From Paraburkholderia phytofirmans PsJN (lineage in GTDB: Bacteria > Pseudomonadota > Gammaproteobacteria > Burkholderiales > Burkholderiaceae): a DNA stretch of 64,000 nt. Shown piece by piece: positions 46,474 through 55,909 of this stretch. How positions within the stretch are numbered: position 1 is the stretch's first letter; each line of letters opens with the position of its first letter. Below the pieces are notes generated by a model. It had not been told where the DNA came from and ran no database searches. It worked only from the letters and a program-made list of their open reading frames with translations. The position numbers were made by a program, and so were the translations under genes. The DNA is taken from positions 3,658,001-3,722,000 of the forward strand of contig NC_010681.1 in the NCBI RefSeq assembly GCF_000020125.1. Direction: 5' to 3'.

Positions 46474-48258
46474 TCACTCCTCGTCGCTGTCGTCGTCCTC
46501 GTTGACGTCGGCTGCTGGTATGCCGTAGCGCTTGACCAGTTCCGCCTTGAAACCGGTCAGCGTTTTCTGCTCGTCGCAAAGCTGGTACACGTAACTCAGT
46601 TGCGACGGCCAGTCCTTCAGTTCCGTGGCGAAAATTTTCAGGCGTTCGACGGTATCGAGTGCCCCGGCCTGATCGCCGCTCAACGCTTGCAACACTGCAT
46701 AGCGACGCAACACGGTTTCGCCCGGCAACAACGCCATAGCCTGTTTGTGCATGGCGAGCTTGAGTGGCAGATCCGTCGAATTCATCGGCAAAAGCGTCGC
46801 CATACCATACTCGCCCCACGCCTGGAACAGGAACGACGGGTCCGCGCGATATTGCTCGGCGGGACGCTGGCCGTAGTACAGCACCTCGGCGCGCGCATAG
46901 TCGCGATACACCGGATACAGCGCGGCCAACCCGCCGAACACCACCACGGCAAAGACGCCGAACGACAGCCGGGGGGGCACGAACCGCAGCGGCCGCGTTT
47001 CCAGCAGGCCGAACACGAACATGGCCGGCAGCAGGAAGAACATGTACTGCTGCGGATATTCGACCAGCGCGTGCATGACCAGCACACCGATCAACGCAAT
47101 GCCGAATACGCGAGCCGAACTTTGCGGCGCGCGCACCACGCGCACGAGCCACGTAATCAGACCGAACAGCACGATCGCCAGCCCGACCAGACCGGTCTTC
47201 GCGAGCAGGTCGATGAAAATGTCGTGCGAATTATTGGCGATCTCGACGCCGCCGAGCAACTTGGCAAACTCGTACTGATAGCTCGGAAATTCGCCCCAAC
47301 CGACGCCCAGTACCGGATGCGTCTTGAACATCGTCCAGCCGTATTTCCACAGCGCGAGGCGCGGCGCGATCTGGCCAGCGTCCTGAAAACGCTCCGCCGC
47401 GGACTGTCCGAGCTCCAGGTGATAGCGAACGTTGGCCCAACGGATCAGCGCGTTGATCACGAAAAACAGCACGGCCAGCGCAATTGGAATGATCCACTCG
47501 CGATTGCCGCGGCGTACCTGCGACCGGTCGCGCATCTGCGCGAATGCCATCCAGAAACCTGCCACCACGATCACACCCATTTGCAGCCACGGCCCGCGCG
47601 ACACGGTCAGCGCAAGGCCTACCGCGAAAATCGTCGACACGAGGAACCAGATGCTCACGGCGATTCGCCGCGTTTGCACGAGGAACAGCGCGCCCGCCAT
47701 CGCAAACGCGATGTAGGTGGCGAGGTGGTTGGCCTGAGCCATGTTGCCGAACGGCCGGCGCTGGACCGTCACGTTATAGGCGACCACGAGCGGCGACACG
47801 CGCACTTCGAGGTGAAACAACTGAATGACCTGGCAAAACACCGCAAACAGCCCGCCGACAATCAACGCCCCCGCCGCCCAGCGCAACGCGGTCTCGTTGA
47901 GCTTGGCCCGCGTGAAGCCATAACCGGCATGAGTCGCCATGAAGGCCGCCAGCAGATAGCCGCCGCCGAGCCAGTTCATCGAAGGCTGCGAGACCGGCAA
48001 TACCACCGACTGAGCCACCAGCAGCAGCCCGAACAGCAACGGCACCAGCGCGACCATCGGCGAGGCGAACGTCACGCGCGGCCTGGCGCTCGCTACCAGC
48101 AGCACGACACCCGCGCCGGTTGCCAGATACAGGGCGAGTGCCGTGAATTCAGCGTAAAAGGTCGGAATCGGATAGGTGTGGTTGACAACTGCATAAGGCA
48201 GCACCAACGCGAGAGCCAACAAACTGAAAGACAGATAGCGCGCGAAAGGGGTGGGCAT
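46474..48258 (-). CDS. pglL: PglL-type O-oligosaccharyltransferase (O-antigen ligase family)
   Basis: Encodes 594 residues with about twelve membrane helices. The PglL_A-type segment FGNMAQANHLATYIAFAM, the Wzy_C-type SRGPWLQMG, and NNSHDIFIDLLAKTG in the large periplasmic loop are signature regions; the C-terminal 180 residues form the extra soluble domain typical of this group. It transfers a lipid-linked glycan to Ser/Thr of exported proteins, in the periplasm. The pilin gene lies 158 bases upstream on the same strand, as in Pseudomonas pilA-tfpO. The start at 48258 is chosen for the hydrophobic N-terminus; no ribosome site is clear. The end is acidic (NEDDDSDEE). Confidence 0.88.
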   Translation of the reverse strand: MPTPFARYLSFSLLALALVLPYAVVNHTYPIPTFYAEFTALALYLATGAGVVLLVASARPRVTFASPMVALVPLLFGLLLVAQSVVLPVSQPSMNWLGGGYLLAAFMATHAGYGFTRAKLNETALRWAAGALIVGGLFAVFCQVIQLFHLEVRVSPLVVAYNVTVQRRPFGNMAQANHLATYIAFAMAGALFLVQTRRIAVSIWFLVSTIFAVGLALTVSRGPWLQMGVIVVAGFWMAFAQMRDRSQVRRGNREWIIPIALAVLFFVINALIRWANVRYHLELGQSAAERFQDAGQIAPRLALWKYGWTMFKTHPVLGVGWGEFPSYQYEFAKLLGGVEIANNSHDIFIDLLAKTGLVGLAIVLFGLITWLVRVVRAPQSSARVFGIALIGVLVMHALVEYPQQYMFFLLPAMFVFGLLETRPLRFVPPRLSFGVFAVVVFGGLAALYPVYRDYARAEVLYYGQRPAEQYRADPSFLFQAWGEYGMATLLPMNSTDLPLKLAMHKQAMALLPGETVLRRYAVLQALSGDQAGALDTVERLKIFATELKDWPSQLSYVYQLCDEQKTLTGFKAELVKRYGIPAADVNEDDDSDEE

Positions 48259-48416
48259 CGAGGAACCGGTGGGCGTCAGCAACCGGCGCACTATACAAAA
48301 AAATTCTCCTGCTGTGCGCCGGCCCGGCTGAAATATCCCAAAAATCAGCCTTTACGTGCGGACAACTGCGACGCCGCCTCACTCGCGCGGTTATCGCGCG
48401 CTCATGTCGCATTCGC

Positions 48417-49040
48417 TCACGAACGGCACTCCGGTGGGGCGAGATTTGACGGCAACGTGGGCGCATCGGCGGGTGCTGGACCTGCGCCGGGCGCCGGCAG
48501 CGAGGACGCCGCTTTGCCGCCCGCGAAACATTCCCACGTGAGCGCGCCCGCCTGCACACTGCCCTTGCTCAACGCGACGCGCGCAGTCGGCGCATCCGCA
48601 TTGTCGGGCACCGACGGCACGAGCGTGAGCGTGTTCGAACCAACCGCTGCGACGCGCGTCGTGAAGGCGACGGTGATCTGGCCGGTGTCGTCGTCGACCC
48701 GAATGGACTCGACGTTGCGGGTGGCGGGCGGCGACGCATAGCCGCCGCTGAACGTGTTACCGCTCGTGGCGTTTTCAGCCACCGCCAACCTTGCGGACGC
48801 CGCCAGCGAGAGCCCTTCGCCGACGCGGCTGCGAGCCAGATAGTCCTGATACGCGGGAATCGCATAAGCGGCGATCACGCCGACGATAGCCAGCACGATC
48901 ATCAGTTCGATCAGCGTGAAACCGAAGCCGAGGCGTCGGCAGGCCCGCGCGAGCCGCGCTGACCAGCCAGCCCGGCAAGATCGTGAGCGCGTGGCCAGCG
49001 AGGACTGGGAGTAAGGGGAATAAGGCAAAGTGAAGATCAT
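48417..49040 (-). CDS. pilA: Type IV pilin with long leader and Pro/Ala-rich disulfide loop
   Basis: Encodes 207 residues. The class III signal is G40|[15 protein letters not shown], with Glu at +5 and the hydrophobic helix; PilD should cut after Gly40. The leader is unusually long at 40 residues and basic, but CAGGAG eight bases before the ATG at 49040 supports it. Near the C-terminus Cys171 and Cys205 would close the disulfide loop; between them is a stretch of Ala, Pro, Ser and Gly. Such low-complexity regions are the usual PglL glycan acceptors. No other pilus genes are near, so it is an orphan major or minor pilin. Confidence 0.9.
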   Translation of the reverse strand: MIFTLPYSPYSQSSLATRSRSCRAGWSARLARACRRLGFGFTLIELMIVLAIVGVIAAYAIPAYQDYLARSRVGEGLSLAASARLAVAENATSGNTFSGGYASPPATRNVESIRVDDDTGQITVAFTTRVAAVGSNTLTLVPSVPDNADAPTARVALSKGSVQAGALTWECFAGGKAASSLPAPGAGPAPADAPTLPSNLAPPECRS

Positions 49041-49061
49041 CGGCAGGCTCCTGAAACGAAA

Positions 49062-49091
49062 ACGCCTGCCCCACGGATCGGGAACAGGCGT
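49062..49091 (-). terminator. Terminator-like hairpin in the pilin leader
   Basis: ACGCCTG (49085-49091) pairs with CAGGCGT (49062-49068) on the coding strand, extended by CCC/GGG with one bulge, and followed by TTTTCGTTT. It lies just upstream of the pilin ribosome site, where it could attenuate transcription or simply end a message from upstream. Confidence 0.5.
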
Positions 49092-49183
49092 ATCAATCGT
49101 AGCCACCGGTGTTCGTGTCAGACAGTCAGCCGAATGGCTAACGTTGCAGCGTAGTTCGACTCATGTCGACACCGAAGCGCGTC

Positions 49184-49888
49184 TCAAGCCGCCGCGCGAT
49201 GGGCGTTGCGGCGCTTGAGCAGATAGCCGAGGACGACGACGAACAACGCCCCCGCGATGCTCATGCCGTATTCGGCCAATGGCGTATCGAGGATCGGCCA
49301 ACGATCGCCTGCCGGGTCGTTGATGATCAGCCCGCCCGCGATCCAGCCAAGCAGCCCGGCGCCGAGCGTGATGACGATCGGGAAGCGGTCAAGCAGCTTG
49401 AGAACCAGCTGGCTGCCCCACACGATCAACGGAATGCTCACCACCAGCCCGAAAATCACCAGCGCGAGACGGTGCTCCGGATCGGCGGCCTCAGCCGCGC
49501 CCGCGATCGCGATCACGTTGTCGAGGCTCATCACCGCGTCCGCGACAATGATGGTCTTGATCGCCGACATCAGCTTGTCGGCCGGCTTGACGTTCTCATG
49601 CGGGTCGTGCGCCGGCGCCATCAGACGCACGCCGATCCACAGCAGCAACAGTCCGCCCGCGAACTTGAGCAGCGGCACATCGAGCAGCGCGACCGCGAAC
49701 GCGATCAACGCCACGCGCAGCACGATCGCGCCTGCCGTGCCCCACAGCACGCCTTTCGTGCGTTGGGCCGGCGGTAAATTGCGGCAGGCCAGCGCGATCA
49801 CGACCGCGTTATCGCCACCCAGCAGAATGTCGATGACGATGATCTGGATGACGGCGCCCCAGTGAAGCGTGGCGAAGAACTCGAGCAT
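49184..49888 (-). CDS. TerC-family membrane protein (YjbE-like)
   Basis: Encodes 234 residues with seven hydrophobic helices. IIVIDILLGGDNAVVIALAC and IIVADAVMSLDNVIAIAGAA are the two GDNA/SLDN TerC motifs that hold metal-binding acidic residues. Family members export Mn(II) or help metal loading of exocytosed proteins; the direct substrate here is not proven. It lies downstream of sucD with the sucD terminator between, so it probably has its own promoter. The C-terminus is basic. Confidence 0.88.
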   Translation of the reverse strand: MLEFFATLHWGAVIQIIVIDILLGGDNAVVIALACRNLPPAQRTKGVLWGTAGAIVLRVALIAFAVALLDVPLLKFAGGLLLLWIGVRLMAPAHDPHENVKPADKLMSAIKTIIVADAVMSLDNVIAIAGAAEAADPEHRLALVIFGLVVSIPLIVWGSQLVLKLLDRFPIVITLGAGLLGWIAGGLIINDPAGDRWPILDTPLAEYGMSIAGALFVVVLGYLLKRRNAHRAAA

Positions 49889-49926
49889 GATTGAAAGAAT
49901 AAGAAGAAATACGGCGAGCGGCCAAT

Positions 49927-49961
49927 AAAAAAGCGGAGGAGTCTACACTCCCCCGCTTTTT
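49927..49961. terminator. Rho-independent terminator between sucD and terC
   Basis: GCGGAGGAGT (49933-49942) pairs with ACTCCCCCGC (49947-49956) with one mismatch, flanked by AAAAA and TTTTT. Reading leftward it ends the sucCD transcript. Confidence 0.9.
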
Positions 49962-50032
49962 GAACCGCATGCTCACGAAAGGACTTCGTAAGCGTATCAA
50001 AAAACGCGCCGTGACAGCGCGCGAATTTCGAC

Positions 50033-50914
50033 TTACAGCATTGCCTTCAGAAGACGCGCCATTTCCGACGGGTTCTTCGTGACCTTGATGCCGCACGCGT
50101 CCATGATTTCCAGCTTCGCTTCAGCGGTGTCAGCACCGCCCGAGATCAGCGCGCCGGCGTGGCCCATGCGCTTGCCCGGCGGCGCCGTGACGCCGGCGAT
50201 GAAGCCGACCACCGGCTTCTTCATGTTGTCCTTGATCCACTCAGCCGCGTTGGCTTCGTCCGGACCGCCGATCTCGCCGATCATGATGACGGCGTCCGTT
50301 TCCGGATCGTCGTTGAACATCTTCATCACGTCGATGTGCTTCAGACCGTTGATCGGGTCGCCGCCGATACCGACTGCCGACGACTGGCCGAGACCGATCG
50401 CCGTCAATTGGCCGACTGCTTCGTACGTCAGCGTGCCCGAACGCGACACGACGCCGATGCGGCCCTTGCGGTGGATGTGACCCGGCATGATGCCGATCTT
50501 CAGTTCGTCCGGCGTGATCGTGCCCGGGCAGTTCGGTCCGAGCAGCAGCGTTTTGCTGTTCTTTGCGCGCATGCGTGCCTTGAGCTCGATCATGTCACGG
50601 ACAGGAATGCCTTCCGTGATACAGATCGCCAGATCCAGATCGGCCTCGACGGCTTCCCAGATCGCAGCCGCAGCGCCTGCCGGCGGCACGTAAATCACCG
50701 ACACGGTCGCGCCCGTTTCAGCCTTGGCTTCAGCGACGCTAGCGTAGATAGGAATGCCTTCGAAGTCTTCGCCGGCACGCTTCGGGTTCACACCCGCAAC
50801 GTACGCTTCGCGGCCGTTTGCATATTCACGGCAAGCACGCGTGTGGAACTGACCGGTCTTGCCGGTGATGCCCTGCGTGATGACCTTGGTGTCTTTGTTA
50901 ATCAGAATCGACAT
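50033..50914 (-). CDS. sucD: Succinyl-CoA synthetase alpha subunit
   Basis: Encodes 293 residues. ITGKTGQFHT binds CoA, LLGPNCPGTI and GRIGVVSRSGTLTYEA are conserved, and the phospho-His lies in GHAGALISGG (about 247). With SucC it converts succinyl-CoA to succinate making ATP or GTP, a TCA-cycle step. It follows sucC by 124 bases on the same strand and ends at a strong terminator. Confidence 0.97.
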   Translation of the reverse strand: MSILINKDTKVITQGITGKTGQFHTRACREYANGREAYVAGVNPKRAGEDFEGIPIYASVAEAKAETGATVSVIYVPPAGAAAAIWEAVEADLDLAICITEGIPVRDMIELKARMRAKNSKTLLLGPNCPGTITPDELKIGIMPGHIHRKGRIGVVSRSGTLTYEAVGQLTAIGLGQSSAVGIGGDPINGLKHIDVMKMFNDDPETDAVIMIGEIGGPDEANAAEWIKDNMKKPVVGFIAGVTAPPGKRMGHAGALISGGADTAEAKLEIMDACGIKVTKNPSEMARLLKAML

Positions 50915-51038
50915 GTATTGACCTCTGTTCGTTTGGCGTCATGCGGCGGCGCCGCGAGGCGGAATGTTCTCGCCCGCAGCGCGTGCACGCCGCCATTCGT
51001 AATCCTGGTTAATCCTGGAAAAAGCGGCTACGGGAGGC

Positions 51039-52208
51039 TTACGCCTTGCCCGCAGCGGCCGCGACGACCTTCTGAGCCGCTTCTTCCATGCTGTCCGCCG
51101 CGATGATCGGCAGACCGGATTCAGCGAGCATCTTCTTGCCGAGGTCTTCGTTCGTGCCCTTCATGCGGACCACGAGCGGCACCTTCAGCGAGACGGCCTT
51201 CGACGCCGCGATCACGCCTTCCGCGATCACGTCGCAGCGCATGATGCCGCCGAAAATGTTGACCAGAATCGCGGTCAGGTTCGGGTTCTTCAGCATGATC
51301 TTGAACGCTTCCGTGACCTTCTCGGTCGTGGCGCCACCGCCCACGTCCAGGAAGTTCGCCGGTTCGCCGCCGAACAGCTTGATGGTGTCCATCGTTGCCA
51401 TTGCGAGGCCAGCGCCGTTCACGAGGCAGCCGATGTTGCCGTCGAGCGAGATGTACGCGAGGTCGAACTTCGAGGCTTCGACTTCAGCCGGATCTTCTTC
51501 GTCCAGATCGCGATACGCGACGATTTCCGGGTGACGGAACAGGGCGTTCGAATCGAAGTTGAACTTGGCGTCCAGCGCGATGACCTTGCCGTCGCCGGTC
51601 AGGATCAGCGGGTTGATTTCGGCCAGCGATGCGTCGGTTTCCCAGAATGCCTTGTACAGGCCTTGCAGGATCGCGCGCGCTTGCGGCAGCGAAGCGGCGG
51701 GCACGCCGATCTTCGTGGCCAGTTCGTCGGCTTCAGCGTCTTTCAGACCGGTTGCCGGGTCGACGGCGATCTTGTGGATCAGCTCGGGCGTCTTTTCCGC
51801 GACTTCTTCGACGTCCATGCCGCCTTCGCTCGATGCCATCACGACGATCTTCTGCGAGACGCGATCGATCACGAGGCCGACATACAGTTCCTTCTTGATG
51901 TCAGCGCCTTCTTCGATCAGCAGGCGATTCACCTTCTGGCCTTCCGGACCGGTCTGGTGCGTGACGAGCTGCATGCCGAGGATCTGTTCCGAGTACTCGC
52001 GAACCTGATCCAGCGACTTGGCGACCTTCACGCCGCCGCCCTTGCCACGGCCACCCGCGTGGATCTGAGCCTTCACGACCCATACCGGGCCGCCGAGCTC
52101 TTCCGCGGCCTTGACCGCATCATCCACCGAGAAGACCGGCTTGCCGCGCGGTACCGCGACGCCGAATTTCCGCAGGATTTCCTTACCCTGGTACTCGTGA
52201 ATCTTCAT
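51039..52208 (-). CDS. sucC: Succinyl-CoA synthetase beta subunit
   Basis: Encodes 389 residues. [20 protein letters not shown] is the typical start, followed by an ATP-grasp domain ([14 protein letters not shown]) and the C-terminal [14 protein letters not shown]. It provides the nucleotide and succinate sites of the heterotetramer. Its ATG overlaps the stop of the upstream DUF2889 gene (ATGA), so translation may be coupled. sucD lies 124 bases downstream. Confidence 0.97.
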   Translation of the reverse strand: MKIHEYQGKEILRKFGVAVPRGKPVFSVDDAVKAAEELGGPVWVVKAQIHAGGRGKGGGVKVAKSLDQVREYSEQILGMQLVTHQTGPEGQKVNRLLIEEGADIKKELYVGLVIDRVSQKIVVMASSEGGMDVEEVAEKTPELIHKIAVDPATGLKDAEADELATKIGVPAASLPQARAILQGLYKAFWETDASLAEINPLILTGDGKVIALDAKFNFDSNALFRHPEIVAYRDLDEEDPAEVEASKFDLAYISLDGNIGCLVNGAGLAMATMDTIKLFGGEPANFLDVGGGATTEKVTEAFKIMLKNPNLTAILVNIFGGIMRCDVIAEGVIAASKAVSLKVPLVVRMKGTNEDLGKKMLAESGLPIIAADSMEEAAQKVVAAAAGKA

Positions 52209-52945
52209 GCGTGATTCCCTTCAGTCTGAGAGTTGGATTGAACTTCGTTTCCGCTGCCGTCGTTCATGCCGGACGCGTTGCCGCCCTCGCCTGTCTGGCG
52301 GACTGCCCCGTCGCCTGACGATGCCGCGCGATCCGCTGTATACGGAGCGCGGCCATACCAGCGCGGATAAAACTGCTGCACCGCCTCGCCGTCGAAACGC
52401 AGCGCGTGGCAGCGTCCCAGCTGGAATGGCGGTTTATCGTTGGAATGCTCGCCTGTGCTGTTAGACGATCCGTCTCCTGAACCTGCGTTCGCGCCCGGCG
52501 TGCTGTCACCGGTACTCCAGACTTCACCCGCGAATGCCTGAATCGCAGCGGTCGGCAGGATCGCGCACAGCTCGGTGAGATGCGTGCAACCTGCCGTGCC
52601 GCCGAGCAAACGGGCAGACTCACGACGGAAGTTTTGACGGAGATTGAGCCCGATAAGGGCACGGTAGGCGGGATTGCTGGCTTGGCACAAACCTGGATAG
52701 GGCACCCAGTCGGACGACGCCTCGGCGTCGACGACATTGAGCTTGCGATCGATGGTGATGCGAAGCCAGAGTTCATGGATCGGCTGACCATTGGGCCGGA
52801 CGCCCGACGCAAGCATCACGTCACGCGGTTTTTCGTCAGTCAAGCACGCTTCCACATCCCACAGGCCATCGGCTCGCTCATAGGCTTCCGCTCTGATTGC
52901 GCGACGATGGCGCAACTGACGGGACACGGGCTGGGAGAGCGGCAT
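52205..52945 (-). CDS. DUF2889 protein with low-complexity tail
   Basis: Encodes 246 residues from the ATG at 52945. The first 150 residues match DUF2889: [27 protein letters not shown] and [21 protein letters not shown]. The usual C-terminus is lengthened by Gly/Ser/Asn/Thr-rich runs (about 150-175 and 205-246) that look disordered. Function unknown. Its stop overlaps the sucC start by four bases. Upstream frame extension is rejected because family sequences begin near MPLSQPV. Confidence 0.82.
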   Translation of the reverse strand: MPLSQPVSRQLRHRRAIRAEAYERADGLWDVEACLTDEKPRDVMLASGVRPNGQPIHELWLRITIDRKLNVVDAEASSDWVPYPGLCQASNPAYRALIGLNLRQNFRRESARLLGGTAGCTHLTELCAILPTAAIQAFAGEVWSTGDSTPGANAGSGDGSSNSTGEHSNDKPPFQLGRCHALRFDGEAVQQFYPRWYGRAPYTADRAASSGDGAVRQTGEGGNASGMNDGSGNEVQSNSQTEGNHA

Positions 52946-53094
52946 GCGGGAAGGAAAGGCCGGATTGGAAAACCCACGAATTTTAGCATACTGGGTATTT
53001 GGGACAGGTCGGATCGCGCATGGCCGCGCCGTGCGTGGCTGGGAGCAGAACGCTATGTCCCAAAGGGTTTGTAGGCGAACGGCGGACGACGCGG

Positions 53095-53802
53095 CTACTC
53101 GCCGCTCCACTCCTCGTCGATTCCCTTGAGGATTTTGCCGATCGTGGCGCCTGAAAATCCGCGCGAGGCGAGAAAGCGCTGCTGTTTCGCCCGTTCGGCG
53201 GGTGTTTCGGGAAGGCGGCCGAACTTCTTTTGCCAAACGGCATGCGCGCGGGCGAGTTCGGTTTCGCGCAATTGCGCGCTGGCCTCTTCGACGAGCGTCT
53301 GGTCGACCGAATGCTGCTTTAATTCGCCGACGATCCGGCTCGCGCCCAATCGCGACGAGCGGCGATGGATCAGGCTTTCGGCAAAGCGCGAATCGGACAG
53401 CCAGTTTTCGGCTTCCAGTGAGTCGAGCACAGTGTCGAGCGAATCGGTTTCCTCGACGAACGGCTTCAGCTTGCGTGCCAGTTCGGTGCGGCTGTATTCG
53501 CGGCGGGATAGATAGCCCAGCGCGCGGCCTTTTAAAGACCGTGCCGGACGTTTGGACTGTTTGGCTTCGTCTTGCCCGAGTTTCGCCTCGCCAGGAACGC
53601 GGCGTGAGCGGGTGTAGGTGGTTTCCGAGGAATCCGAGCCTACGGGCGATGGGGATTCAAACTGCGCGCGCTGCGGATTGCGGCCCGCAGCGCGGTCGTG
53701 TGCGTCGAACGATTCGAATGGATCGAACGACTCGTCGTCTTCATCACGCGGGCCGTCCGCGTGGCGTCCGGAATCGGACAACGGCCGGCCCTTGCGTATC
53801 AC
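53095..53802 (-). CDS. recX: RecA regulator RecX with N-terminal extension
   Basis: Encodes 235 residues. The RecX core, about 88-235, has LGYLSRREYSRTELARKL and AENWLSDSRFAESLIHRRSSRLGASRI, the repeated three-helix units. It binds RecA filaments and limits recombinase activity. The first 87 residues are polar and acidic and look disordered; the true start could be later. The frame ends 292 bases before the DUF2889 start. The gene begins seven bases after the recA stop, the usual recA-recX order, and would be SOS-induced with it. Confidence 0.9.
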   Translation of the reverse strand: MIRKGRPLSDSGRHADGPRDEDDESFDPFESFDAHDRAAGRNPQRAQFESPSPVGSDSSETTYTRSRRVPGEAKLGQDEAKQSKRPARSLKGRALGYLSRREYSRTELARKLKPFVEETDSLDTVLDSLEAENWLSDSRFAESLIHRRSSRLGASRIVGELKQHSVDQTLVEEASAQLRETELARAHAVWQKKFGRLPETPAERAKQQRFLASRGFSGATIGKILKGIDEEWSGE

Positions 53803-53809
53803 GTGATGG

Positions 53810-54886
53810 TTACTCTTCTTCGTCCGCGACTTCAGCGGCTGCGCCGGTCACGGCTTCAGCCATGGCATTCACGCCCAGCGATTCACGGATACGGTTTTCG
53901 ATCTCGCGAGCAATATCCGGATTTTCGCGCAGGAATTCACGCGCGTTGTCCTTACCCTGACCGATACGTTCGCCGCTGTAGCTGTACCACGCGCCGGCCT
54001 TGTCGACGATCTTGGCCTGCACGCCCAGATCGATGATTTCGCCCTGACGCGAAATGCCTTCGCCGTAAAGAATGTCGAAAATCGCTTCGCGGAACGGCGG
54101 AGCCACCTTGTTCTTCACCACCTTCACGCGCGTTTCGTTGCCGATCACTTCGTCGTTCTTCTTGATCGAACCGATACGGCGAATGTCCAGACGCACCGAC
54201 GCGTAGAACTTCAGCGCGTTACCACCCGTGGTGGTTTCCGGATTGCCGAACATCACGCCGATCTTCATGCGGATCTGGTTGATGAAGATCACGAGACAGT
54301 TCGTGCGCTTGATCGTGCCGGTGAGCTTGCGCAGCGCTTGCGACATCAGACGCGCTTGCAGACCCGGCAGCGAGTCGCCCATTTCGCCTTCGATTTCAGC
54401 CTTCGGCACGAGTGCCGCGACCGAGTCGATCACGATCATGTCGATCGAGCCCGAGCGCACGAGTGCGTCGGCAATTTCAAGCGCCTGTTCACCGGTATCC
54501 GGCTGCGAAACCAGCAACTCGTTCACGTTCACGCCGAGCTTGCCCGCGTACTGGATGTCCAGCGCGTGTTCCGCGTCGATAAACGCTGCCGTGCCGCCGA
54601 GCTTCTGCATTTCGGCGACGACCTGCAACGTCAGCGTGGTTTTACCGGACGATTCCGGGCCATAAATTTCGACCACACGGCCACGCGGCAAACCGCCGAC
54701 GCCCAGAGCGATGTCGAGGCCGAGCGATCCGGTTGAGACCACCTGGATGTCTTCGACCGCCTCACCTGCGCCGAGCCGCATGACCGACCCTTTGCCGAAC
54801 TGCTTTTCGATCTGTGCGAGTGCGGCAGCGAGTGCCTTGCTCTTTTCAGCCGTCAGTCCAGCCGAGCCTTTCTTGCTTTCTTCCAT
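53810..54886 (-). CDS. recA: Recombinase RecA
   Basis: Encodes 358 residues. [13 protein letters not shown] is Walker [12 protein letters not shown]alker B, and [14 protein letters not shown] and [10 protein letters not shown] are diagnostic. It forms filaments on single-stranded DNA, drives strand exchange and triggers LexA self-cleavage. AAGGA precedes the ATG at 54886; a longer frame upstream crosses the promoter. A clear LexA box and promoter stand 80 bases upstream. Confidence 0.98.
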   Translation of the reverse strand: MEESKKGSAGLTAEKSKALAAALAQIEKQFGKGSVMRLGAGEAVEDIQVVSTGSLGLDIALGVGGLPRGRVVEIYGPESSGKTTLTLQVVAEMQKLGGTAAFIDAEHALDIQYAGKLGVNVNELLVSQPDTGEQALEIADALVRSGSIDMIVIDSVAALVPKAEIEGEMGDSLPGLQARLMSQALRKLTGTIKRTNCLVIFINQIRMKIGVMFGNPETTTGGNALKFYASVRLDIRRIGSIKKNDEVIGNETRVKVVKNKVAPPFREAIFDILYGEGISRQGEIIDLGVQAKIVDKAGAWYSYSGERIGQGKDNAREFLRENPDIAREIENRIRESLGVNAMAEAVTGAAAEVADEEE

Positions 54887-54966
54887 GAATCGTCCTTTGC
54901 TATGATGAACGGCGTCTGAGGCAGATGTGCAGCCCACTTTGAAAGGACAGCACACGAAACCCAGAC

Positions 54967-54995
54967 ACTGTATAAAAAAACAGTAGTTTTGGCAA
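54967..54995 (-). promoter_or_regulatory. recA promoter with LexA (SOS) box
   Basis: CTGTATAAAAAAACAG (54968-54983) is a CTG-N10-CAG LexA box. Read leftward, TTGCCA (54995-54990) and TACAGT (54972-54967) form a promoter with a 17-base gap, and the LexA box covers the -10 element, as expected for SOS repression of recA. Confidence 0.92.
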
Positions 54996-55117
54996 GCACG
55001 ATTCTCATGCGAACGCGCATTTTTACCGTCGCGCTGCCCAACTACCCACAATAATTTTCGGAGACCGCTGTGCGCCGGGGGACACCCACGGTGCCGGCAA
55101 GGCCAGGCTGGCGCACC

Positions 55118-55900
55118 ATGCGAATTCTGATTGCCGAAGACGACAGCATACTCGCGGACGGTCTGGTTCGATCACTCCGCCAATCGGCCTATGCCGTCGA
55201 TCACGTGAAGAGCGGCGTCGAGGCCGATACCGCGCTGTCCATGCAATCTTTCGACCTGCTGATTCTCGATCTGGGCCTGCCGCGCATGTCCGGCCTCGAG
55301 GTGCTGCGGCGCCTGCGCGCGCGCAATTCCACCCTGCCGGTGCTGATCCTGACCGCCGCGGACAGCGTCGATGAACGCGTCAAGGGTCTCGACCTCGGCG
55401 CCGACGACTACATGGCCAAACCCTTCGCGCTGAACGAACTCGAAGCACGCGTGCGCGCCCTGACGCGGCGCGGCGCGGGCGGCGGCCCGACGGTCGTGCG
55501 GCACGGCTCGCTGTCGTTCGACCAGGTCGGCCGGATCGCCTATGTCAACGAGCAGGTGATCGACCTGTCGGCGCGCGAACTGGGTTTGCTCGAAGTACTG
55601 TTGCAACGGATCGGCCGGCTGGTATCGAAGGAACAACTCGTCGATCACCTGTGCGAATGGGGCGAGGAAGTCAGCAATAACGCGATCGAGGTCTACGTGC
55701 ATCGCCTGCGCAAGAAAATCGAGCCGAGCGGCGTGCGTATCATCACCGTGCGCGGTCTGGGTTATTGCCTTGAGAAAGCGGCGTCGCCGGCGAGCGTAAG
55801 CGCGAGCACGAACGCCATGACCACGCCCCCGCCCGCCGAGCCCGAACCGCCCGGCTCGCCGCCGTCCGGCGCGATGCCGGCAAGCCATCACTACAAATAG
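55118..55900 (+). CDS. OmpR-family response regulator, TctD-like
   Basis: Encodes 260 residues. The receiver has Glu-Asp-Asp at 7-9, phospho-acceptor Asp51 and Lys in [11 protein letters not shown]; the winged helix (about 130-222) ends [13 protein letters not shown] then [11 protein letters not shown]. The last 35 residues are Pro/Ser-rich and unusual for the family. The ATG at 55118 begins MRILIAEDD; an upstream start adds 16 non-conserved residues. The kinase gene follows after nine bases. Likely role: sensing a carboxylic acid and controlling a nearby transporter. Confidence 0.9.
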   Translation: MRILIAEDDSILADGLVRSLRQSAYAVDHVKSGVEADTALSMQSFDLLILDLGLPRMSGLEVLRRLRARNSTLPVLILTAADSVDERVKGLDLGADDYMAKPFALNELEARVRALTRRGAGGGPTVVRHGSLSFDQVGRIAYVNEQVIDLSARELGLLEVLLQRIGRLVSKEQLVDHLCEWGEEVSNNAIEVYVHRLRKKIEPSGVRIITVRGLGYCLEKAASPASVSASTNAMTTPPPAEPEPPGSPPSGAMPASHHYK

Positions 55901-55909
55901 AAGACGCCC

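Noticed and set aside
46600..48741. 713-codon open frame opposite pglL
   Set aside because: Antisense to a clear multi-helix glycosyltransferase; no domain and very high Arg/His/Gln.
49085..49130. Possible sigma-54 promoter before the pilin
   Set aside because: TGGC and TTGA are present, but the GG-N10-GC core spacing is not met.
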